Source: Robertmurraya sp. FSL R5-0851 (GTDB taxonomy: Bacteria > Bacillota > Bacilli > Bacillales > Cytobacillaceae). Taken from it: a DNA stretch of 64,000 bases. The notes below the pieces were generated by a model. The model was not told the DNA's origin. It did not search any database and worked only from the letters and a program-made list of their open reading frames with translations. The DNA lies in assembly GCF_038002965.1 (NCBI RefSeq), contig NZ_JBBOOE010000001.1:3267001-3331000 (forward strand). The letters are read 5' to 3'. Position numbers and translations under genes: made by a program. This document shows, one piece after another, positions 1-12,781 of the stretch. Numbering within the stretch: position 1 is the first letter of the stretch; each line of letters opens with the position of its first letter.

Positions 1-804
1 CTTCATTTCCTGCTCCTGAGCTACTGCCATTGCTCTACGTTCTTCAGCTTTTGCTTGAGCGATCTTTTTATCTGCTTCTGCTTGTTCCGTTTGTAATTCA
101 GCACCAATATTCTTTCCAATATCCACATCCGCAATATCAATCGACAGAATTTCAAAAGCAGTACCTGCATCTAATCCTTTTGACAAGACAGTTTGTGAAA
201 TCATATCTGGATTTTCTAACACTTTTTTATGATTATCAGAGGAACCAATTGTTGAAACAATCCCTTCCCCAACACGAGCAACAATCGTTTCTTCGCCAGC
301 ACCACCGACTAAACGGTCAATATTTGCACGCACGGTTATTCTCGCTTTTGCTTTTACCTCAATTCCATCCATGGCAACCCCAGCAATAAATGGAGTTTCA
401 ATTACCTTTGGATTGACACTCATCTGCACAGCCTCTAATACATCACGACCAGCTAAATCAATCGCAGCCGCACGCTCAAATGATAATTCAATATTCGCAC
501 GATGTGCAGCAATCAATGCGTTTACCACTCTATCTACGTTACCACCCGCTAAGTAATGGCTTTCAAGCTGATTGGTTGAAACATCCAAGCCTGCTTTATG
601 TGCCTTAATTAATGGATTAATTACTCTACTTGGAATCACTCGACGTAATCTCATTCCAACTAGGGTAAAAATGCTTACTTTAACTCCTGCAGCAAGCGCT
701 GAAATCCAGAGCATAACTGGTACAAACGTGAGCAAAACAGATAATAAAACAATTCCTAATACAACTAATACAAGAACAAATATCGTTCCAGATCCTAAAA
801 TCAT
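1..804 (-). CDS. floA: Flotillin-like protein FloA, 3' end cut by window edge
   Basis: SPFH/band-7 scaffold protein of membrane microdomains. The first 268 codons are visible; the family is about 330 residues, so the C-terminal part lies outside the window. An N-terminal hydrophobic stretch (about residues 5-30) is followed by the SPFH region and then a charged helix rich in Glu, Ala and Lys that leads off the edge, as expected for the flotillin coiled coil. The ATG overlaps the stop of the upstream nfeD-type gene by 4 bases (ATGA), so the two are translationally coupled. NfeD-FloA pairing is conserved in Bacillus, where both act in membrane organisation. Confidence 0.95.
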   Translation of the reverse strand, partial: MILGSGTIFVLVLVVLGIVLLSVLLTFVPVMLWISALAAGVKVSIFTLVGMRLRRVIPSRVINPLIKAHKAGLDVSTNQLESHYLAGGNVDRVVNALIAAHRANIELSFERAAAIDLAGRDVLEAVQMSVNPKVIETPFIAGVAMDGIEVKAKARITVRANIDRLVGGAGEETIVARVGEGIVSTIGSSDNHKKVLENPDMISQTVLSKGLDAGTAFEILSIDIADVDIGKNIGAELQTEQAEADKKIAQAKAEERRAMAVAQEQEMK

Positions 805-2141
805 TCTTCTTCCTCCTTAGACAATGGTTCAGTTATCTCTCTTACAACAATTCTAGCTCCTTCAGTTTTTACAATCTTTACTCTTTTATCTTTTCCAATA
901 AAACTACCCTCACTAACCACATCTATGCGCTCATCATCTAAAACAATGGTGCCTGCTGGACGTAATGCTGTAAGCGTTATTCCCTCTTTCCCAACGATCT
1001 CCGGTCGATTCTTATTAGAAACATAACCGGCTTCGCTTTTGGTGGAGTCTGTTAGGATTATTTTTCTAAAAATTTTCATCTTTTTACCAAACACCTTTAC
1101 CATTAAGATCGATGCTATAACGGAAATACTTAATGCGATGAGAATCGAGATTCCCATATGAACAACATTATCGGTGGCTAGAAACAAACTTGCTAATATG
1201 GCCGCTAGACCGAAAATACCTGCAATTCCACCAGGTAAAAACAGCTCCAACAATAAAAGTCCAATTCCGATAACAAATAGAATTAATGTTTCAAAACCAG
1301 CTAATCCTGCCACTAAATGTCCGTAGAAGAATAGTAGCAACGACGAAAGTCCCATAAATCCTGGGATTCCAAACCCTGGTGAGTATAACTCGAGGATTAA
1401 TCCAAGACTGCCAATCGATAGCAAGATAGGAACAACAACAGGATGTGTGATAAACCTTGCGATTTTTTCTGCAAAGCTCTCTTCTACATCTATGAGCTTG
1501 GCGCCAGACAAATCAAGTGTTGAAAGTAAATCTTCTAGGCTAGTAACTGTCCCTTCTGAATATCCTACTTCCTCTGCCTGATCTGCTGTCAATGTTAACA
1601 ACTTACCTGTTGGTGCCCCATACTCTGGTAAGTCTACTTCACGATCAGCCATCGCTAGTGCATAGATCGGATCCCGACCACTTTGTTCTGCGGCAGCTTT
1701 CATAGCACTTAACCAGTAAGATTGTGCCTTTTCATCAGCTGCATTTCCTGCTTGGTCAATGACAGCAGCCGAACCAATGGTTCCACTTGGCACCATATAT
1801 ATCTCATCCATATTAAGTGAAATATACGCTCCTGCAGAAAGCGCTTGATTGTCAACAAACGCAATGGTTTTTATATTTGTCGACGACAGTAATTGGCCTA
1901 TTTTCCCTGCCGCATCTACAGCGCCTCCTGGTGTATTGATGGTAAAAATGATTGCCTTTGCATTTTCTTCTTCAGCCTCTTGTACAGCTCGCGATAAGAA
2001 GGCGTAAAGACCTTTTTCAACGGTTTCTTCCACAGGTACTACGTATACAGCTTCGCCTTGTGCTCCTCCTTTAAGCGGAAAGATCGACAATATGCCAACC
2101 ATAAAAAAAGAAATGACCATGATCCATCGACAAAGCTTCAC
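801..2141 (-). CDS. yqeZ: NfeD-family membrane-bound ClpP-class serine protease (YqeZ)
   Basis: Long-form NfeD protein, 446 residues. The order is a signal peptide (about 1-27), a ClpP-class protease domain with the likely catalytic Ser102 in ALSAGAY and Lys138, four to five membrane helices (about 235-355), and a C-terminal NfeD OB-fold domain (about 385-435). Pyrococcus 1510-N uses the same Ser/Lys dyad, so activity is inferred from that family. The start is GTG at 2141, preceded by GGAGGGAAATGG. It is the promoter-proximal gene of the floA pair and overlaps floA by 4 bases. The role is probably quality control or assembly of flotillin microdomains. Confidence 0.93.
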   Translation of the reverse strand: MKLCRWIMVISFFMVGILSIFPLKGGAQGEAVYVVPVEETVEKGLYAFLSRAVQEAEEENAKAIIFTINTPGGAVDAAGKIGQLLSSTNIKTIAFVDNQALSAGAYISLNMDEIYMVPSGTIGSAAVIDQAGNAADEKAQSYWLSAMKAAAEQSGRDPIYALAMADREVDLPEYGAPTGKLLTLTADQAEEVGYSEGTVTSLEDLLSTLDLSGAKLIDVEESFAEKIARFITHPVVVPILLSIGSLGLILELYSPGFGIPGFMGLSSLLLFFYGHLVAGLAGFETLILFVIGIGLLLLELFLPGGIAGIFGLAAILASLFLATDNVVHMGISILIALSISVIASILMVKVFGKKMKIFRKIILTDSTKSEAGYVSNKNRPEIVGKEGITLTALRPAGTIVLDDERIDVVSEGSFIGKDKRVKIVKTEGARIVVREITEPLSKEEEE

Positions 2142-2240
2142 CCATTTCCCTCCTTCCTCACTTGACGCATAGTATGTATACGGATGATTCTACAAAAAGG
2201 TTTCAAAACTTAGTGAGTTTCTTTGTACAATGGTATATAT

Positions 2241-2272
2241 GTAAAAAGACTGCAGAAGTCCTGCAGTCTTTA
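2241..2272 (-). terminator. Intrinsic terminator after yqeY
   Basis: A perfect 10-bp stem (2246-2255 with 2261-2270, loop of 5) is followed by a run of T on the minus strand. It lies 12 bases beyond the yqeY stop codon. Confidence 0.85.
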
Positions 2273-2283
2273 AAGCATGTTTA

Positions 2284-2727
2284 TTATGAAAGGTGTTGTT
2301 GTACAAGTTTATTAACAAGTGATCCATCAGCTTTACCTTTTACTTTAGGCATTAATACTGCCATCACTTTTCCCATCTCAGCCTTTGTAGAAGCACCTGT
2401 TTCTAATATTGCCGATTTCACTATATCGGAAAGTTCCTCTTCCGTTAGCTGCTTTGGCATATATTCGACTATATACGATAATTCAGTACGTAGTTTCTCA
2501 ACTAGGTCATCACGACCTGCTTTTTCAAATTCATGGAGGGAATCCTTGCGTTGCTTTACTTCGCGAGAAAGGACAGTTAACTCTTCGTCTCCGGATAATT
2601 CCTGGCCAGTTTTAATAGCTTCATTTTGCAACGAAGCTTTGACCATCCGAATAACGGAAAGTTTATCTTTTTCTTTGTTTTTCATCGCTTGCTTCATATC
2701 ATTATTTAAACGCTCGAGAAGACTCAT
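2284..2727 (-). CDS. yqeY: GatB/YqeY domain protein
   Basis: YqeY is a 147-residue helical protein related to the tail domain of GatB, the tRNA-dependent amidotransferase subunit. It is usually found beside rpsU, as here (15 bases downstream of it). The body carries the family pattern of Lys/Glu-rich helices, [11 protein letters not shown] central motif and a C-terminal GKADG segment. The exact function is not established; a tRNA or ribosome-linked role is inferred from the fold and from linkage to S21. The start is ATG with GAGGGTG upstream, and the gene ends at a strong terminator. Confidence 0.93.
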   Translation of the reverse strand: MSLLERLNNDMKQAMKNKEKDKLSVIRMVKASLQNEAIKTGQELSGDEELTVLSREVKQRKDSLHEFEKAGRDDLVEKLRTELSYIVEYMPKQLTEEELSDIVKSAILETGASTKAEMGKVMAVLMPKVKGKADGSLVNKLVQQHLS

Positions 2728-2741
2728 TTACACACCCTCTC

Positions 2742-2915
2742 TTACCACTTACGTTTTCTAGCAGCTTCAGACTTTTTCTTACGCTTAACGCTAGGCTTTT
2801 CGTAGAATTCGCGCTTTCTAGCTTCTTGTATAGTACCTGACTTAGATACAGTACGTTTGAAGCGACGAAGAGCATCTTCAAGCGATTCGTTTTTACGAAC
2901 AACGGTTTTAGACAT
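2742..2915 (-). CDS. rpsU: 30S ribosomal protein S21
   Basis: S21 is 57 residues and highly basic, beginning [10 protein letters not shown] and ending with a RKRKW tail. It binds near the anti-Shine-Dalgarno end of 16S rRNA. The reading frame is open further upstream, but the ATG at 2915 has GGAGGGAAAG in the right place and matches the family start. It is transcribed with yqeY. About 215 bases separate it from the divergent yqeW, leaving room for both promoters. Confidence 0.97.
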   Translation of the reverse strand: MSKTVVRKNESLEDALRRFKRTVSKSGTIQEARKREFYEKPSVKRKKKSEAARKRKW

Positions 2916-3130
2916 TCTCTTTCCCTCCCTCCGAACACAACACACTTACAACAAACAACATGGAAATTCCATGTACTTTGCAATTATAATATAACAGTGA
3001 AACAAGGTCAACTGTAATTCGACTAGCTATTGTCCATTTATGAATAAAACTTTAAAATATCTTATTTTCTTTCGGATACTTAGCATGTCCCACATCCTTT
3101 TGCAATAAAGATGTACAAGGAGGGAAAAGC

Positions 3131-4054
3131 ATGGTAAGTGTTCTTTTATTTTGTATCTTTATTGCATTATTTATTTTTGGTATGACCATTTTACGAACAG
3201 GGTTATTTAATTTATCTGCCGATTCACTTAAAAAATGGCTTGTAAAATTAACCGATCGCACATGGAAGGGACTGTTAGCAGCCATTATCATAACAGGAGC
3301 TCTCCAAAGCAGCTCAGCTGTCATGGTCATGACGATCGGGTTGATTTCTGCTGGTTTGTTAACGTTTCGCCAATCAATTGGCATCATTCTTGGAACTAAT
3401 ATAGGCACAACCTTTACTACAGAATTTATTACATTTCAAATCGACTCTTTTCTCGTACCGATCGCTATTTTAGGTGCCTTACTTATTTTTATGAAAAATA
3501 AAAATGCCAATGCCTTTGGTTTAATACTCTTGGGAATGGCAACGGTTTTTTCTGCGATGAGTGGCTTTAAATATTTAGCAAAGCCCTTATCTAGTTTACC
3601 GATTATACAACAATTAATTATTGATATGAATGAAAGCAATTTACTTAGTGTTGGTGTGGGGGCTGTCATTACAGCACTTATTCACTCAAGCTCTGCTACG
3701 ACAGGCATTATTATGGGGTTCCTATCAAGTCAGTTACTTACGATTGGCGCTGGTATAGCCGTCATGCTTGGGGCTAATATAGGAACGTGTGTAACTGGGT
3801 ATGTGGCTAGTATAGGTGGGGGAAAAGAGGCTCGTCTATGTGCGTATTCACATATCTGGTTAAATGTAATCGGCGTGATTGCCTTTTTCCCTTTTATCGC
3901 CTATCTCGCAAGCATAGCAGATAGCCTAGCTAAAGAGCCCGATGTACAACTAGCTCATATTAGTGTCCTGTTTAACGTCATCTCTTCTCTACTTGTCCTT
4001 CCATTCGCCAGCCATTTTGCTACATTTGTTACGAAATTTCATGGTAAAAAATAA
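3131..4054 (+). CDS. yqeW: Na/Pi cotransporter family protein (YqeW)
   Basis: Integral membrane protein of the type II sodium/phosphate (NptA/PhoU-less) family, 307 residues. It shows the inverted-repeat architecture of the family, with two QSSSA-type signatures: QSSSA at residues 59-63 and HSSSA at 185-189, each followed by a GAN/GTN-IGT motif (around 88-94 and 216-222). About eight membrane helices are visible. There is no C-terminal PhoU domain, as in B. subtilis YqeW. The start ATG follows AAGGAGGGAAAAGC. It stands alone on the plus strand and ends at a bidirectional terminator. The substrate, phosphate or another anion, is inferred. Confidence 0.9.
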   Translation: MVSVLLFCIFIALFIFGMTILRTGLFNLSADSLKKWLVKLTDRTWKGLLAAIIITGALQSSSAVMVMTIGLISAGLLTFRQSIGIILGTNIGTTFTTEFITFQIDSFLVPIAILGALLIFMKNKNANAFGLILLGMATVFSAMSGFKYLAKPLSSLPIIQQLIIDMNESNLLSVGVGAVITALIHSSSATTGIIMGFLSSQLLTIGAGIAVMLGANIGTCVTGYVASIGGGKEARLCAYSHIWLNVIGVIAFFPFIAYLASIADSLAKEPDVQLAHISVLFNVISSLLVLPFASHFATFVTKFHGKK

Positions 4055-4082
4055 AAACATGCCGGGTGGCATGTTTTTATTT
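4054..4082. terminator. Bidirectional terminator between yqeW and deoC
   Basis: A stem of AAAACATGCC (4054-4063) with GGCATGTTTT (4068-4077) and loop of 4, flanked by A and T runs on both sides, lies between convergent yqeW and deoC. Confidence 0.9.
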
Positions 4083-4754
4083 TTAATAGTCACTATTGGA
4101 AACTAAACCTTTCACAATAGCAATACCTGAGCTAGCTCCAATTCGAGTTGCACCAGCATCTATCATATTTTTTGCATCTTCTGCGCTTCTTACTCCACCC
4201 GAAGCTTTTACACCAATTGTAGGACCAACCGTCTTACGCATTAATGCAATATCATCAACCGTTGCTCCACCAGTTGAAAAGCCTGTAGATGTTTTGACAA
4301 AATCCGTACCTGCACTTACAGCTAGCTTACATGCACGCACTTTTTCCTCTTCTGTTAAAAGAGATGTTTCAATAATCACCTTTGTTAATGCTTTACCTTT
4401 TGCAGCATTAACAACCGCTTGAATATCTTTTTCTACCAGTGAGTCATCTCCATTTTTTAGGGCACCGATGTTGATAACCATATCTACCTCAGTCGCACCA
4501 TTTTCAATGGCGTTCGTTGTTTCAAAGGCTTTTGTCTCAGGTGTATTGGCTCCCAATGGAAAGCCGATAACCGTACAAACATCCACACCCGTTCCTTTTA
4601 ATAACTCACTTGCATAAGCCACCCACGTTGGGTTCACACATACAGATGCAAATTGATATTCCTTTGCTTCAGCACATAATTGTTCAATTTGGTCTTTTGT
4701 TGCTTCAGCTTTTAGCAAAGTGTGATCAATCATTTTGGCGATTTCTTTCATCAT
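4083..4754 (-). CDS. deoC: Deoxyribose-phosphate aldolase
   Basis: DeoC cleaves 2-deoxyribose-5-phosphate to glyceraldehyde-3-phosphate and acetaldehyde in deoxynucleoside catabolism. It is a 223-residue TIM barrel with the Schiff-base lysine in FVKTSTGF and the second active-site lysine in GVKASGGVR. The frame is open 28 codons further upstream, overlapping mtaB, but GGAGTGA sits just before the ATG pair at 4754/4751 and the protein then starts [10 protein letters not shown] as in the family. It lies 19 bases after mtaB, at the end of the heat-shock operon. In B. subtilis deoC sits in the deoR-nupC-pdp locus instead, so this placement differs. Confidence 0.96.
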   Translation of the reverse strand: MMKEIAKMIDHTLLKAEATKDQIEQLCAEAKEYQFASVCVNPTWVAYASELLKGTGVDVCTVIGFPLGANTPETKAFETTNAIENGATEVDMVINIGALKNGDDSLVEKDIQAVVNAAKGKALTKVIIETSLLTEEEKVRACKLAVSAGTDFVKTSTGFSTGGATVDDIALMRKTVGPTIGVKASGGVRSAEDAKNMIDAGATRIGASSGIAIVKGLVSNSDY

Positions 4755-4773
4755 ATTCACTCCAATTAAAAAA

Positions 4774-6123
4774 TTATATCGCTGCTTGTTCTGCTGTTCT
4801 AACAAACTCATCGAGCACACGGACAAACTGACCTTCATTGTAAGGGTAACCAGCTTTTGTAATTTTCACCTTTACAATTTGTCCAATCATGTCCTCTGTC
4901 CCTTTAAATATAACCTTTAAATAATTATCTGTATATCCTTCATACATTCCTTCACCGTTTTTTGAACGTTCTTCAGGAATCACTTCGAGTACTTCCCCTT
5001 CAAATTGTGAAGCATACTCTTTCGCTAATTGATCAGATAATGAAATTAATCGATGCACACGCTCATTCTTAACTTCTTCATCCACTTGATCATCCATTCT
5101 TGCAGCTGGTGTTCCCGTACGTTTTGAATAAGGGAATACATGCAGTTCAGAAAATTTATGATCCTTGATGAAATGATAAGTTTCCAGAAATTCTTCTTCT
5201 GATTCACCAGGGAATCCAACGATTACATCAGAAGTAACCGCAAGACCTGGTAGAGCTTCCTTCAATCGGTTTAAGCGCTCACCAAAGAATTCCATCGTAT
5301 ACTTACGGCGCATTCTTTTTAACACCGTGTTTGAACCAGATTGCAATGGAATATGAAGATGTCTTACAATTACTTTAGAGTCATTCATTACTTGAATAAC
5401 TTCATCGGTAATTTGACTTGCTTCAATAGAAGAGATTCTTAGTCTCTCAAGCCCAATCACTTCTTTTTCTATATCTTTTAATAACATGGCAAGATTATAA
5501 TCCTTCATATCTTCACCGTATCCACCGGTGTGAATACCCGTTAATACAATCTCCTTATACCCAGCATCAACGAGCTGCTGTGCTTGTCTGATCACTTCCT
5601 TTGGATCACGTGATCTCATTAGTCCACGAGCCCAAGGAATAATACAAAACGTACAGAAATTATTGCAGCCCTCTTGAATCTTTAAAGACGCACGAGTACG
5701 GTCCGTAAAGGCTGGAACATCTAATTCCTCGTAAACGCGATTTTTCATAATATTTCCAACCGCATTTATTGGTTGTCTTTCTTCCTTAAAGCGTTCGATA
5801 TATTCAAGCATCTTCACACGGTCCTGGGTTCCAACAACAATATCTACACCAGGAATAGCCATAATTTCAGCCGGTGATGTTTGCGCATAACAGCCTGTCA
5901 CACAAATAACCGCATCCGGATTTTTACGAATCGCGCGTCTGATTACTTGGCGACTCTTTTTATCGCCTGTGTTTGTTACTGTACAAGTATTGATGACATA
6001 AACATCTGAAGTTGATTCATAGTCTACTCTCTCATATCCCTGTTCTTGAAATAGCTGCCATATGGCTTCTGTTTCGTAATGATTTACCTTACAACCTAAT
6101 GTATGAAATGCAACTGATGGCAT
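4774..6123 (-). CDS. mtaB: tRNA (t6A37)-methylthiotransferase MtaB
   Basis: Radical SAM enzyme that converts t6A37 to ms2t6A37 in ANN-decoding tRNAs. It has 449 residues: an N-terminal UPF0004 domain with cluster-binding cysteines (LGCKVN, NTCTV, VTGCYAQ), a radical SAM core with the CxxxCxxC motif seen as CNNFCTFC, and a C-terminal TRAM RNA-binding domain (about 380-440). A GTG is available at 6132, but GAGGTG lies the right distance before ATG at 6123 and the family starts [11 protein letters not shown]. It overlaps the end of rsmE closely (5-base gap) and belongs to the dnaK operon tail. Confidence 0.96.
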   Translation of the reverse strand: MPSVAFHTLGCKVNHYETEAIWQLFQEQGYERVDYESTSDVYVINTCTVTNTGDKKSRQVIRRAIRKNPDAVICVTGCYAQTSPAEIMAIPGVDIVVGTQDRVKMLEYIERFKEERQPINAVGNIMKNRVYEELDVPAFTDRTRASLKIQEGCNNFCTFCIIPWARGLMRSRDPKEVIRQAQQLVDAGYKEIVLTGIHTGGYGEDMKDYNLAMLLKDIEKEVIGLERLRISSIEASQITDEVIQVMNDSKVIVRHLHIPLQSGSNTVLKRMRRKYTMEFFGERLNRLKEALPGLAVTSDVIVGFPGESEEEFLETYHFIKDHKFSELHVFPYSKRTGTPAARMDDQVDEEVKNERVHRLISLSDQLAKEYASQFEGEVLEVIPEERSKNGEGMYEGYTDNYLKVIFKGTEDMIGQIVKVKITKAGYPYNEGQFVRVLDEFVRTAEQAAI

Positions 6124-6128
6124 ATTGT

Positions 6129-6875
6129 TCACCTCAATAGTTCAAATTGATAAGAAATAGCTGACAGCACGTATAAGGGTGCTGTCTCTGTACGTAAAAT
6201 TCTTGGACCAAGCCCACATGGCTGGAACCCTTTTTGGGAAAGCAACTCAACTTCTGATTCTGTTAGTCCACCTTCAGGACCAAACACAATTAAGATACTT
6301 TCATCATTCTTCATCTCTTGAAGAGTGCGCGCGAGAGTCGAGCGCTCCCCTTGCTTTGCTTCTTCCTCATAAGCAATTAATTTATAGGCATAGTCTTTTG
6401 AAAGACTAATAAGTTTTGCTAAATTAAGAGGAGGTACCACAGTTGGCACGATCCGTCGATGCGACTGCTCTGCCGCCTCCTTTGCGATCCTTTGCCAACG
6501 GTCTACTTTTTTATCCGCCTTTTTTTCATCCCATTTCACTACCGATCTAGCGGTTGCTACTGGAACGAAAGAATAGGCACCTAATTCAGTGCCTTTTTGT
6601 ATAATCCATTCAAGCTTGTCACCTTTAGGAAGACCACTTGCAATCGTCACCCGAACGGGAAGTTCAGAAGACACTACCTCCCATTGTACAACGTCTGCAA
6701 CGACTTGTTCATCGGTAATTTCTGCAATTTGGCAAATAGCCCCTTCTCCTTTGGAAGTCGTACAAATGATTTGATCGTTAATTTTTAATCTCATCACTTT
6801 TACAATGTGCCTGAAATCGTCACCCTCTATGACAAATCGTCCTTCCGTTGTCTGATCAACAAAATATCGTTGCAC
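6129..6875 (-). CDS. rsmE: 16S rRNA (uracil-1498-N3)-methyltransferase
   Basis: RsmE methylates N3 of U1498 in helix 44 of 16S rRNA near the decoding site. The protein has 248 residues: an N-terminal PUA-like domain and a C-terminal SPOUT knot with GPEGGLTESE (about 205-215) and the LGPRILRTETA motif. The likely start is GTG at 6875 with GAAGGTG upstream. It is directly followed by mtaB and preceded by prmA in the conserved order of the B. subtilis dnaK operon. Confidence 0.95.
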   Translation of the reverse strand: MQRYFVDQTTEGRFVIEGDDFRHIVKVMRLKINDQIICTTSKGEGAICQIAEITDEQVVADVVQWEVVSSELPVRVTIASGLPKGDKLEWIIQKGTELGAYSFVPVATARSVVKWDEKKADKKVDRWQRIAKEAAEQSHRRIVPTVVPPLNLAKLISLSKDYAYKLIAYEEEAKQGERSTLARTLQEMKNDESILIVFGPEGGLTESEVELLSQKGFQPCGLGPRILRTETAPLYVLSAISYQFELLR

Positions 6876-6901
6876 ACGCTACACCTTCTTTATACATGTA
6901 T

Positions 6902-6921
6902 AAAAGGGGGATACCCCCCTT
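6902..6921 (-). terminator. Short GC hairpin between prmA and rsmE
   Basis: Five G-C pairs (GGGGG/CCCCC) plus flanking A-T pairs, followed by TTTTATA on the minus strand. This could be a weak terminator or processing site that lowers expression of rsmE-mtaB-deoC relative to the chaperones. Confidence 0.5.
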
Positions 6922-6925
6922 CACA

Positions 6926-7864
6926 TTATTGCCTTTTCGCAATCATCGCAATCCAATCTTCCATTTGGATCGTCTCAACTATTTCAAATCCAGAGCCCTC
7001 TATAGCTGCCCTAACTTCATCTTTTTTCTGTAGAATGATACCTGAAGAAATAAAATAACCGTCTTTTTTAACAACTCTTGCTACATCATCAGTAAAGCGA
7101 ACAATCACTTCAGCTAAAATATTTGCAACTACCACATCCGCCGATTGATCCACACCGTCAAGTAAATTATTTTGCATAACGGTTACAACTTCATGTGTTT
7201 TATTCAGCTTGCTATTAATCTTTGCTGATTTCACAGCCACTTCGTCTAAATCTAGAGCGAGGACTGAGCTTGCACCTAACATAGCTGATGCAATACTTAA
7301 TACACCTGTTCCCGTTCCAACGTCGACAACATGGTCTCCGTCTCTAACTGTTCTTTCTAATGCCTGTATACACATAACAGTTGTCGGATGCGTCCCTGTA
7401 CCGAATGCCATTCCCGGATCCAATTCAATAATTAACTCATCACTTGAAACTGGAGTATATTCTTCCCACGTAGGTACAATGGTAAACCGTTCAGAAATTT
7501 TCACTGGATGATAATACTTCTTCCATGCAGTTGCCCATTCCTCTTCATTCACTTCACTGACCGTTACGGTATTTCTTCCAATATCAATATTATGAATGCT
7601 TAGGTTGTTAATGGATTCCTTAATTGCATCAACCGTTTCTCCCAAGAAGCTTGTAACCGGTAAATATGCTTTAACCATTACACCTTCATCCGGATAATCT
7701 TTAGGATTGAGTTGGTAGATTTCACCGAATTGGTCTTCCCTTTCTTTTACAAGCTCTAGTGGATCCTCAATTACCACTCCACTTGCGCCTGCCTCATGCA
7801 ATATATTTGAAATCGGTTCTATTGCCTCATTTGTTGTATGAATGCAAAGTTCTGACCATTTCAT
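6926..7864 (-). CDS. prmA: Ribosomal protein L11 methyltransferase
   Basis: PrmA trimethylates lysines and the N-terminus of ribosomal protein L11 using S-adenosylmethionine. It has 312 residues, with an N-terminal substrate-recognition ferredoxin-like domain and a Rossmann methyltransferase domain. The SAM loop is [13 protein letters not shown], preceded by the family signature [11 protein letters not shown] and followed by ANILAE. It lies 20 bases after dnaJ in the conserved dnaK operon and is followed by rsmE. Confidence 0.96.
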   Translation of the reverse strand: MKWSELCIHTTNEAIEPISNILHEAGASGVVIEDPLELVKEREDQFGEIYQLNPKDYPDEGVMVKAYLPVTSFLGETVDAIKESINNLSIHNIDIGRNTVTVSEVNEEEWATAWKKYYHPVKISERFTIVPTWEEYTPVSSDELIIELDPGMAFGTGTHPTTVMCIQALERTVRDGDHVVDVGTGTGVLSIASAMLGASSVLALDLDEVAVKSAKINSKLNKTHEVVTVMQNNLLDGVDQSADVVVANILAEVIVRFTDDVARVVKKDGYFISSGIILQKKDEVRAAIEGSGFEIVETIQMEDWIAMIAKRQ

Positions 7865-7884
7865 CCTACCAACTCCTATTCCTT

Positions 7885-9006
7885 TTATTCGCCTTTAAAT
7901 GCTCTCTTTACTTTTGAAAAAAAACCTTCTTCATGCTCACCTTGAGGTACACTTCCACTAACCTCTGCAAACTCATGCAGCAATTGCTTTTGCTTTTCAG
8001 TTAATTTCGTTGGTGTTAAGATTCGAATAATAATATGCTGATCACCAGTACCATAACCTCTTACGTTTGGAACTCCTTTTCCTTTCAAACGGAATTTGGT
8101 TCCTGTTTGCGTCCCAGCTGGCACTTTCAGTTTTACTTTTCCGTGTAATGTTGGTACTTCCACTTCATCACCTAGTGCGGCTTGGACAAAATTAATCGGC
8201 ATTTCACAATAAATATCGTCTCCATCGCGTTCAAAGAACTCATGTGAACGGACATGGAATACAACATATAAATCTCCCGCCGGTCCACCATTCACTCCTG
8301 GTTCACCTTGTCCAGAAACACGAAGCTGTTGACCATCATCAATACCTGCAGGAATTTTCACATGGATCTTACGACGCTTCTTCACTTTACCTGCTCCACC
8401 ACATGTTGAACACTTGTCTTTAATCTGTTTTCCAGTTCCGCTACAGTAATGGCAGACTCGACGATTCACAATCCGACCAAATGGTGTGTTTTGCTCAACA
8501 TTTAACTGACCAGTACCCTGACAGTGACTACATGTATCTGGCTTCGTACCTGGTTTTGCTCCAGATCCGTGACATGTTTCACAATTTTCTTCTCTCGGTA
8601 TTTCTAAATCTGTTTCCTTGCCGAAAACCGCTTCCTCGAAAGAAAGGGTCATCGTATATTGAAGGTCTGCTCCTTGTCTTGGTGCATTGGGATCTCTTCT
8701 TCTTGATCCTCCTCCACCAAAAAACGTGCTGAATATGTCCTCAAAACCTCCAAAACCACCGAAGTCTCCTCCACCAAAACCTTGGTTAGGATCCGTGTGA
8801 CCAAATTGATCATAGTGTGCTTTCTTTTGATCGTCACTTAAGACCTCATATGCTTCTTTTACTTCTTTGAACTTTTCATCCGCATCTGGTTCCTTATTAA
8901 TGTCTGGATGGTACTTTTTCGATAGCTTACGGTACGCCTTTTTTATCTCATCCTTTGAAGCACTTTTACTTAGTCCAAGTACCTCATAGTAGTCCCTTTT
9001 ACTCAT
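7885..9006 (-). CDS. dnaJ: Chaperone protein DnaJ
   Basis: Hsp40 co-chaperone that stimulates DnaK ATPase and delivers unfolded clients. The protein is 373 residues with the full type I layout: J domain with HPD at YHPDINKE, a Gly/Phe-rich linker (about 70-105), a zinc-finger domain with four CxxCxGxG repeats (about 142-212), and C-terminal client-binding domains. It is downstream of dnaK, separated by a 126-base gap that contains a terminator-like hairpin, so part of its transcription may stop before it. Confidence 0.98.
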   Translation of the reverse strand: MSKRDYYEVLGLSKSASKDEIKKAYRKLSKKYHPDINKEPDADEKFKEVKEAYEVLSDDQKKAHYDQFGHTDPNQGFGGGDFGGFGGFEDIFSTFFGGGGSRRRDPNAPRQGADLQYTMTLSFEEAVFGKETDLEIPREENCETCHGSGAKPGTKPDTCSHCQGTGQLNVEQNTPFGRIVNRRVCHYCSGTGKQIKDKCSTCGGAGKVKKRRKIHVKIPAGIDDGQQLRVSGQGEPGVNGGPAGDLYVVFHVRSHEFFERDGDDIYCEMPINFVQAALGDEVEVPTLHGKVKLKVPAGTQTGTKFRLKGKGVPNVRGYGTGDQHIIIRILTPTKLTEKQKQLLHEFAEVSGSVPQGEHEEGFFSKVKRAFKGE

Positions 9007-9073
9007 GATTGCCCACTCCCCGAATCATTTCACATAAAGGTTATTTTAACATTACCTTTCAATCCAAATCAAT

Positions 9074-9112
9074 GAAAAAGCCAAAGTCTTATGGATTTGA
9101 CTTTGACTTTTT
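9074..9112 (-). terminator. Hairpin between dnaK and dnaJ
   Basis: A 12-bp stem (9077-9088 with 9099-9110, one G-U pair) followed by TTTTT on the minus strand, in the dnaK-dnaJ gap. It reads as a partial terminator inside the heat-shock operon. Confidence 0.65.
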
Positions 9113-9132
9113 CTAAGCTAGTTAGCCTAAAC

Positions 9133-11587
<2,455 letters not shown>

Positions 11588-11664
11588 CTCCCTTAAAATG
11601 GTCCTTCCTTATATATAAGTAGTGGGCGATATTAAGGTAACAACCCTTAACATCATCACCACCG

Positions 11665-12696
11665 TTATTTATTTTGATACAGTTTTGTTAATACAGAAGT
11701 TAAATCTTGACTAATCATTTGTAATAAGCTGATCACTCGAGAGTATTCCATTCTAGTAGGTCCTAAAATAGCAATTGTCCCAAGCTGTTCCTCACCTACA
11801 GAATACGTAGCTGTAATTAAACTACAATTTTCCATTGCTGAATTGTTGTTTTCTTTCCCAATTTTCACGTGAATTCCAGTCGGATTTTTCCGAATCAAAT
11901 CATACATACTTTTTTCATGTTCAATCATGTTTAAAAGGCTTTTTACCTTTTCGATATCATGAAATTCCGGTTGACTAAGAATGTTGGTTCTTCCTCCAAA
12001 AAACACCTTTTCATTGGATGGAATTTTTAACGTATCAGCGAATGCATGAAGCATTGAATCATAATTACGGATATGCTGTCTGAGTAAAGTAGCAACCTCT
12101 TTGTAGATCTTCTCATTTAAATCTTCAAGCGGCACACCTGTTAAACGCTCATTAAGGATGTTGACCATTTTCTCAATATCGCTTGCATCTAATCCCACAG
12201 GAAGATGAAACATTCGATTGTCTACATGTCCTTTATCAGTCACAATGATTGCAATAGCTGTTTCCTTATTAAGTGGAACAATTTGAATCTTTTTTAGCTT
12301 ATTCTCTCTGACAGCTGGCCCAAGAACTATAGAAGTATAATTGGTCAGCTCAGATAATATTTTTGCAGATTTTTGTACGATTTTTTCAAGTTCATAAAGC
12401 CTTTCAGCAAAAATTGATTTAACCGATTGCATATCATGCTGATCAAGCTTCTTTGGGGCAAGAAGATGATCTACATAAAAACGATAGCCTTTCTCGGACG
12501 GAATTCTTCCTGAAGAAGTATGAGTCTTCTCAAGAAAGCCTAACTCCTCTAAATCAGCCATATCATTACGGATCGTTGCAGAACTGAAACTAATATCCTC
12601 TTTTTTCGACAAACTTCTAGATCCTATAGGCTGAGCAGAACGAATGAAATCATCAACAATCACCTGAAAAATTAATAACTGACGATCTGTTAACAT
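11665..12696 (-). CDS. hrcA: Heat-inducible transcription repressor HrcA
   Basis: HrcA binds CIRCE operators and represses class I heat-shock genes; GroEL keeps it active. The protein has 343 residues, beginning [18 protein letters not shown], with an N-terminal winged helix that includes [16 protein letters not shown] (about 35-55), and a C-terminal GAF-like dimerisation domain. It is the first gene of its operon and sits 16 bases behind a perfect CIRCE element, so it controls itself. Confidence 0.98.
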   Translation of the reverse strand: MLTDRQLLIFQVIVDDFIRSAQPIGSRSLSKKEDISFSSATIRNDMADLEELGFLEKTHTSSGRIPSEKGYRFYVDHLLAPKKLDQHDMQSVKSIFAERLYELEKIVQKSAKILSELTNYTSIVLGPAVRENKLKKIQIVPLNKETAIAIIVTDKGHVDNRMFHLPVGLDASDIEKMVNILNERLTGVPLEDLNEKIYKEVATLLRQHIRNYDSMLHAFADTLKIPSNEKVFFGGRTNILSQPEFHDIEKVKSLLNMIEHEKSMYDLIRKNPTGIHVKIGKENNNSAMENCSLITATYSVGEEQLGTIAILGPTRMEYSRVISLLQMISQDLTSVLTKLYQNK

Positions 12697-12711
12697 GTTT
12701 CATCACCTCTG

Positions 12712-12738
12712 TTAGCACTCTCTTCTAACGAGTGCTAA
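12712..12738 (-). promoter_or_regulatory. CIRCE operator
   Basis: Perfect inverted repeat TTAGCACTC-N9-GAGTGCTAA, identical to the consensus HrcA binding site. It lies between the hrcA promoter and start codon. Confidence 0.98.
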
Positions 12739-12748
12739 ATCTAATAAT

Positions 12749-12778
12749 AAATTATCAAATGTTGGGGCTATATGTCAA
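12749..12778 (-). promoter_or_regulatory. SigmaA promoter of the hrcA operon
   Basis: On the minus strand TTGACA (12773-12778) is followed, 18 bases on, by TAATTT (12749-12754). It stands directly upstream of CIRCE, as in other class I heat-shock operons. Confidence 0.7.
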
Positions 12779-12781
12779 CAT

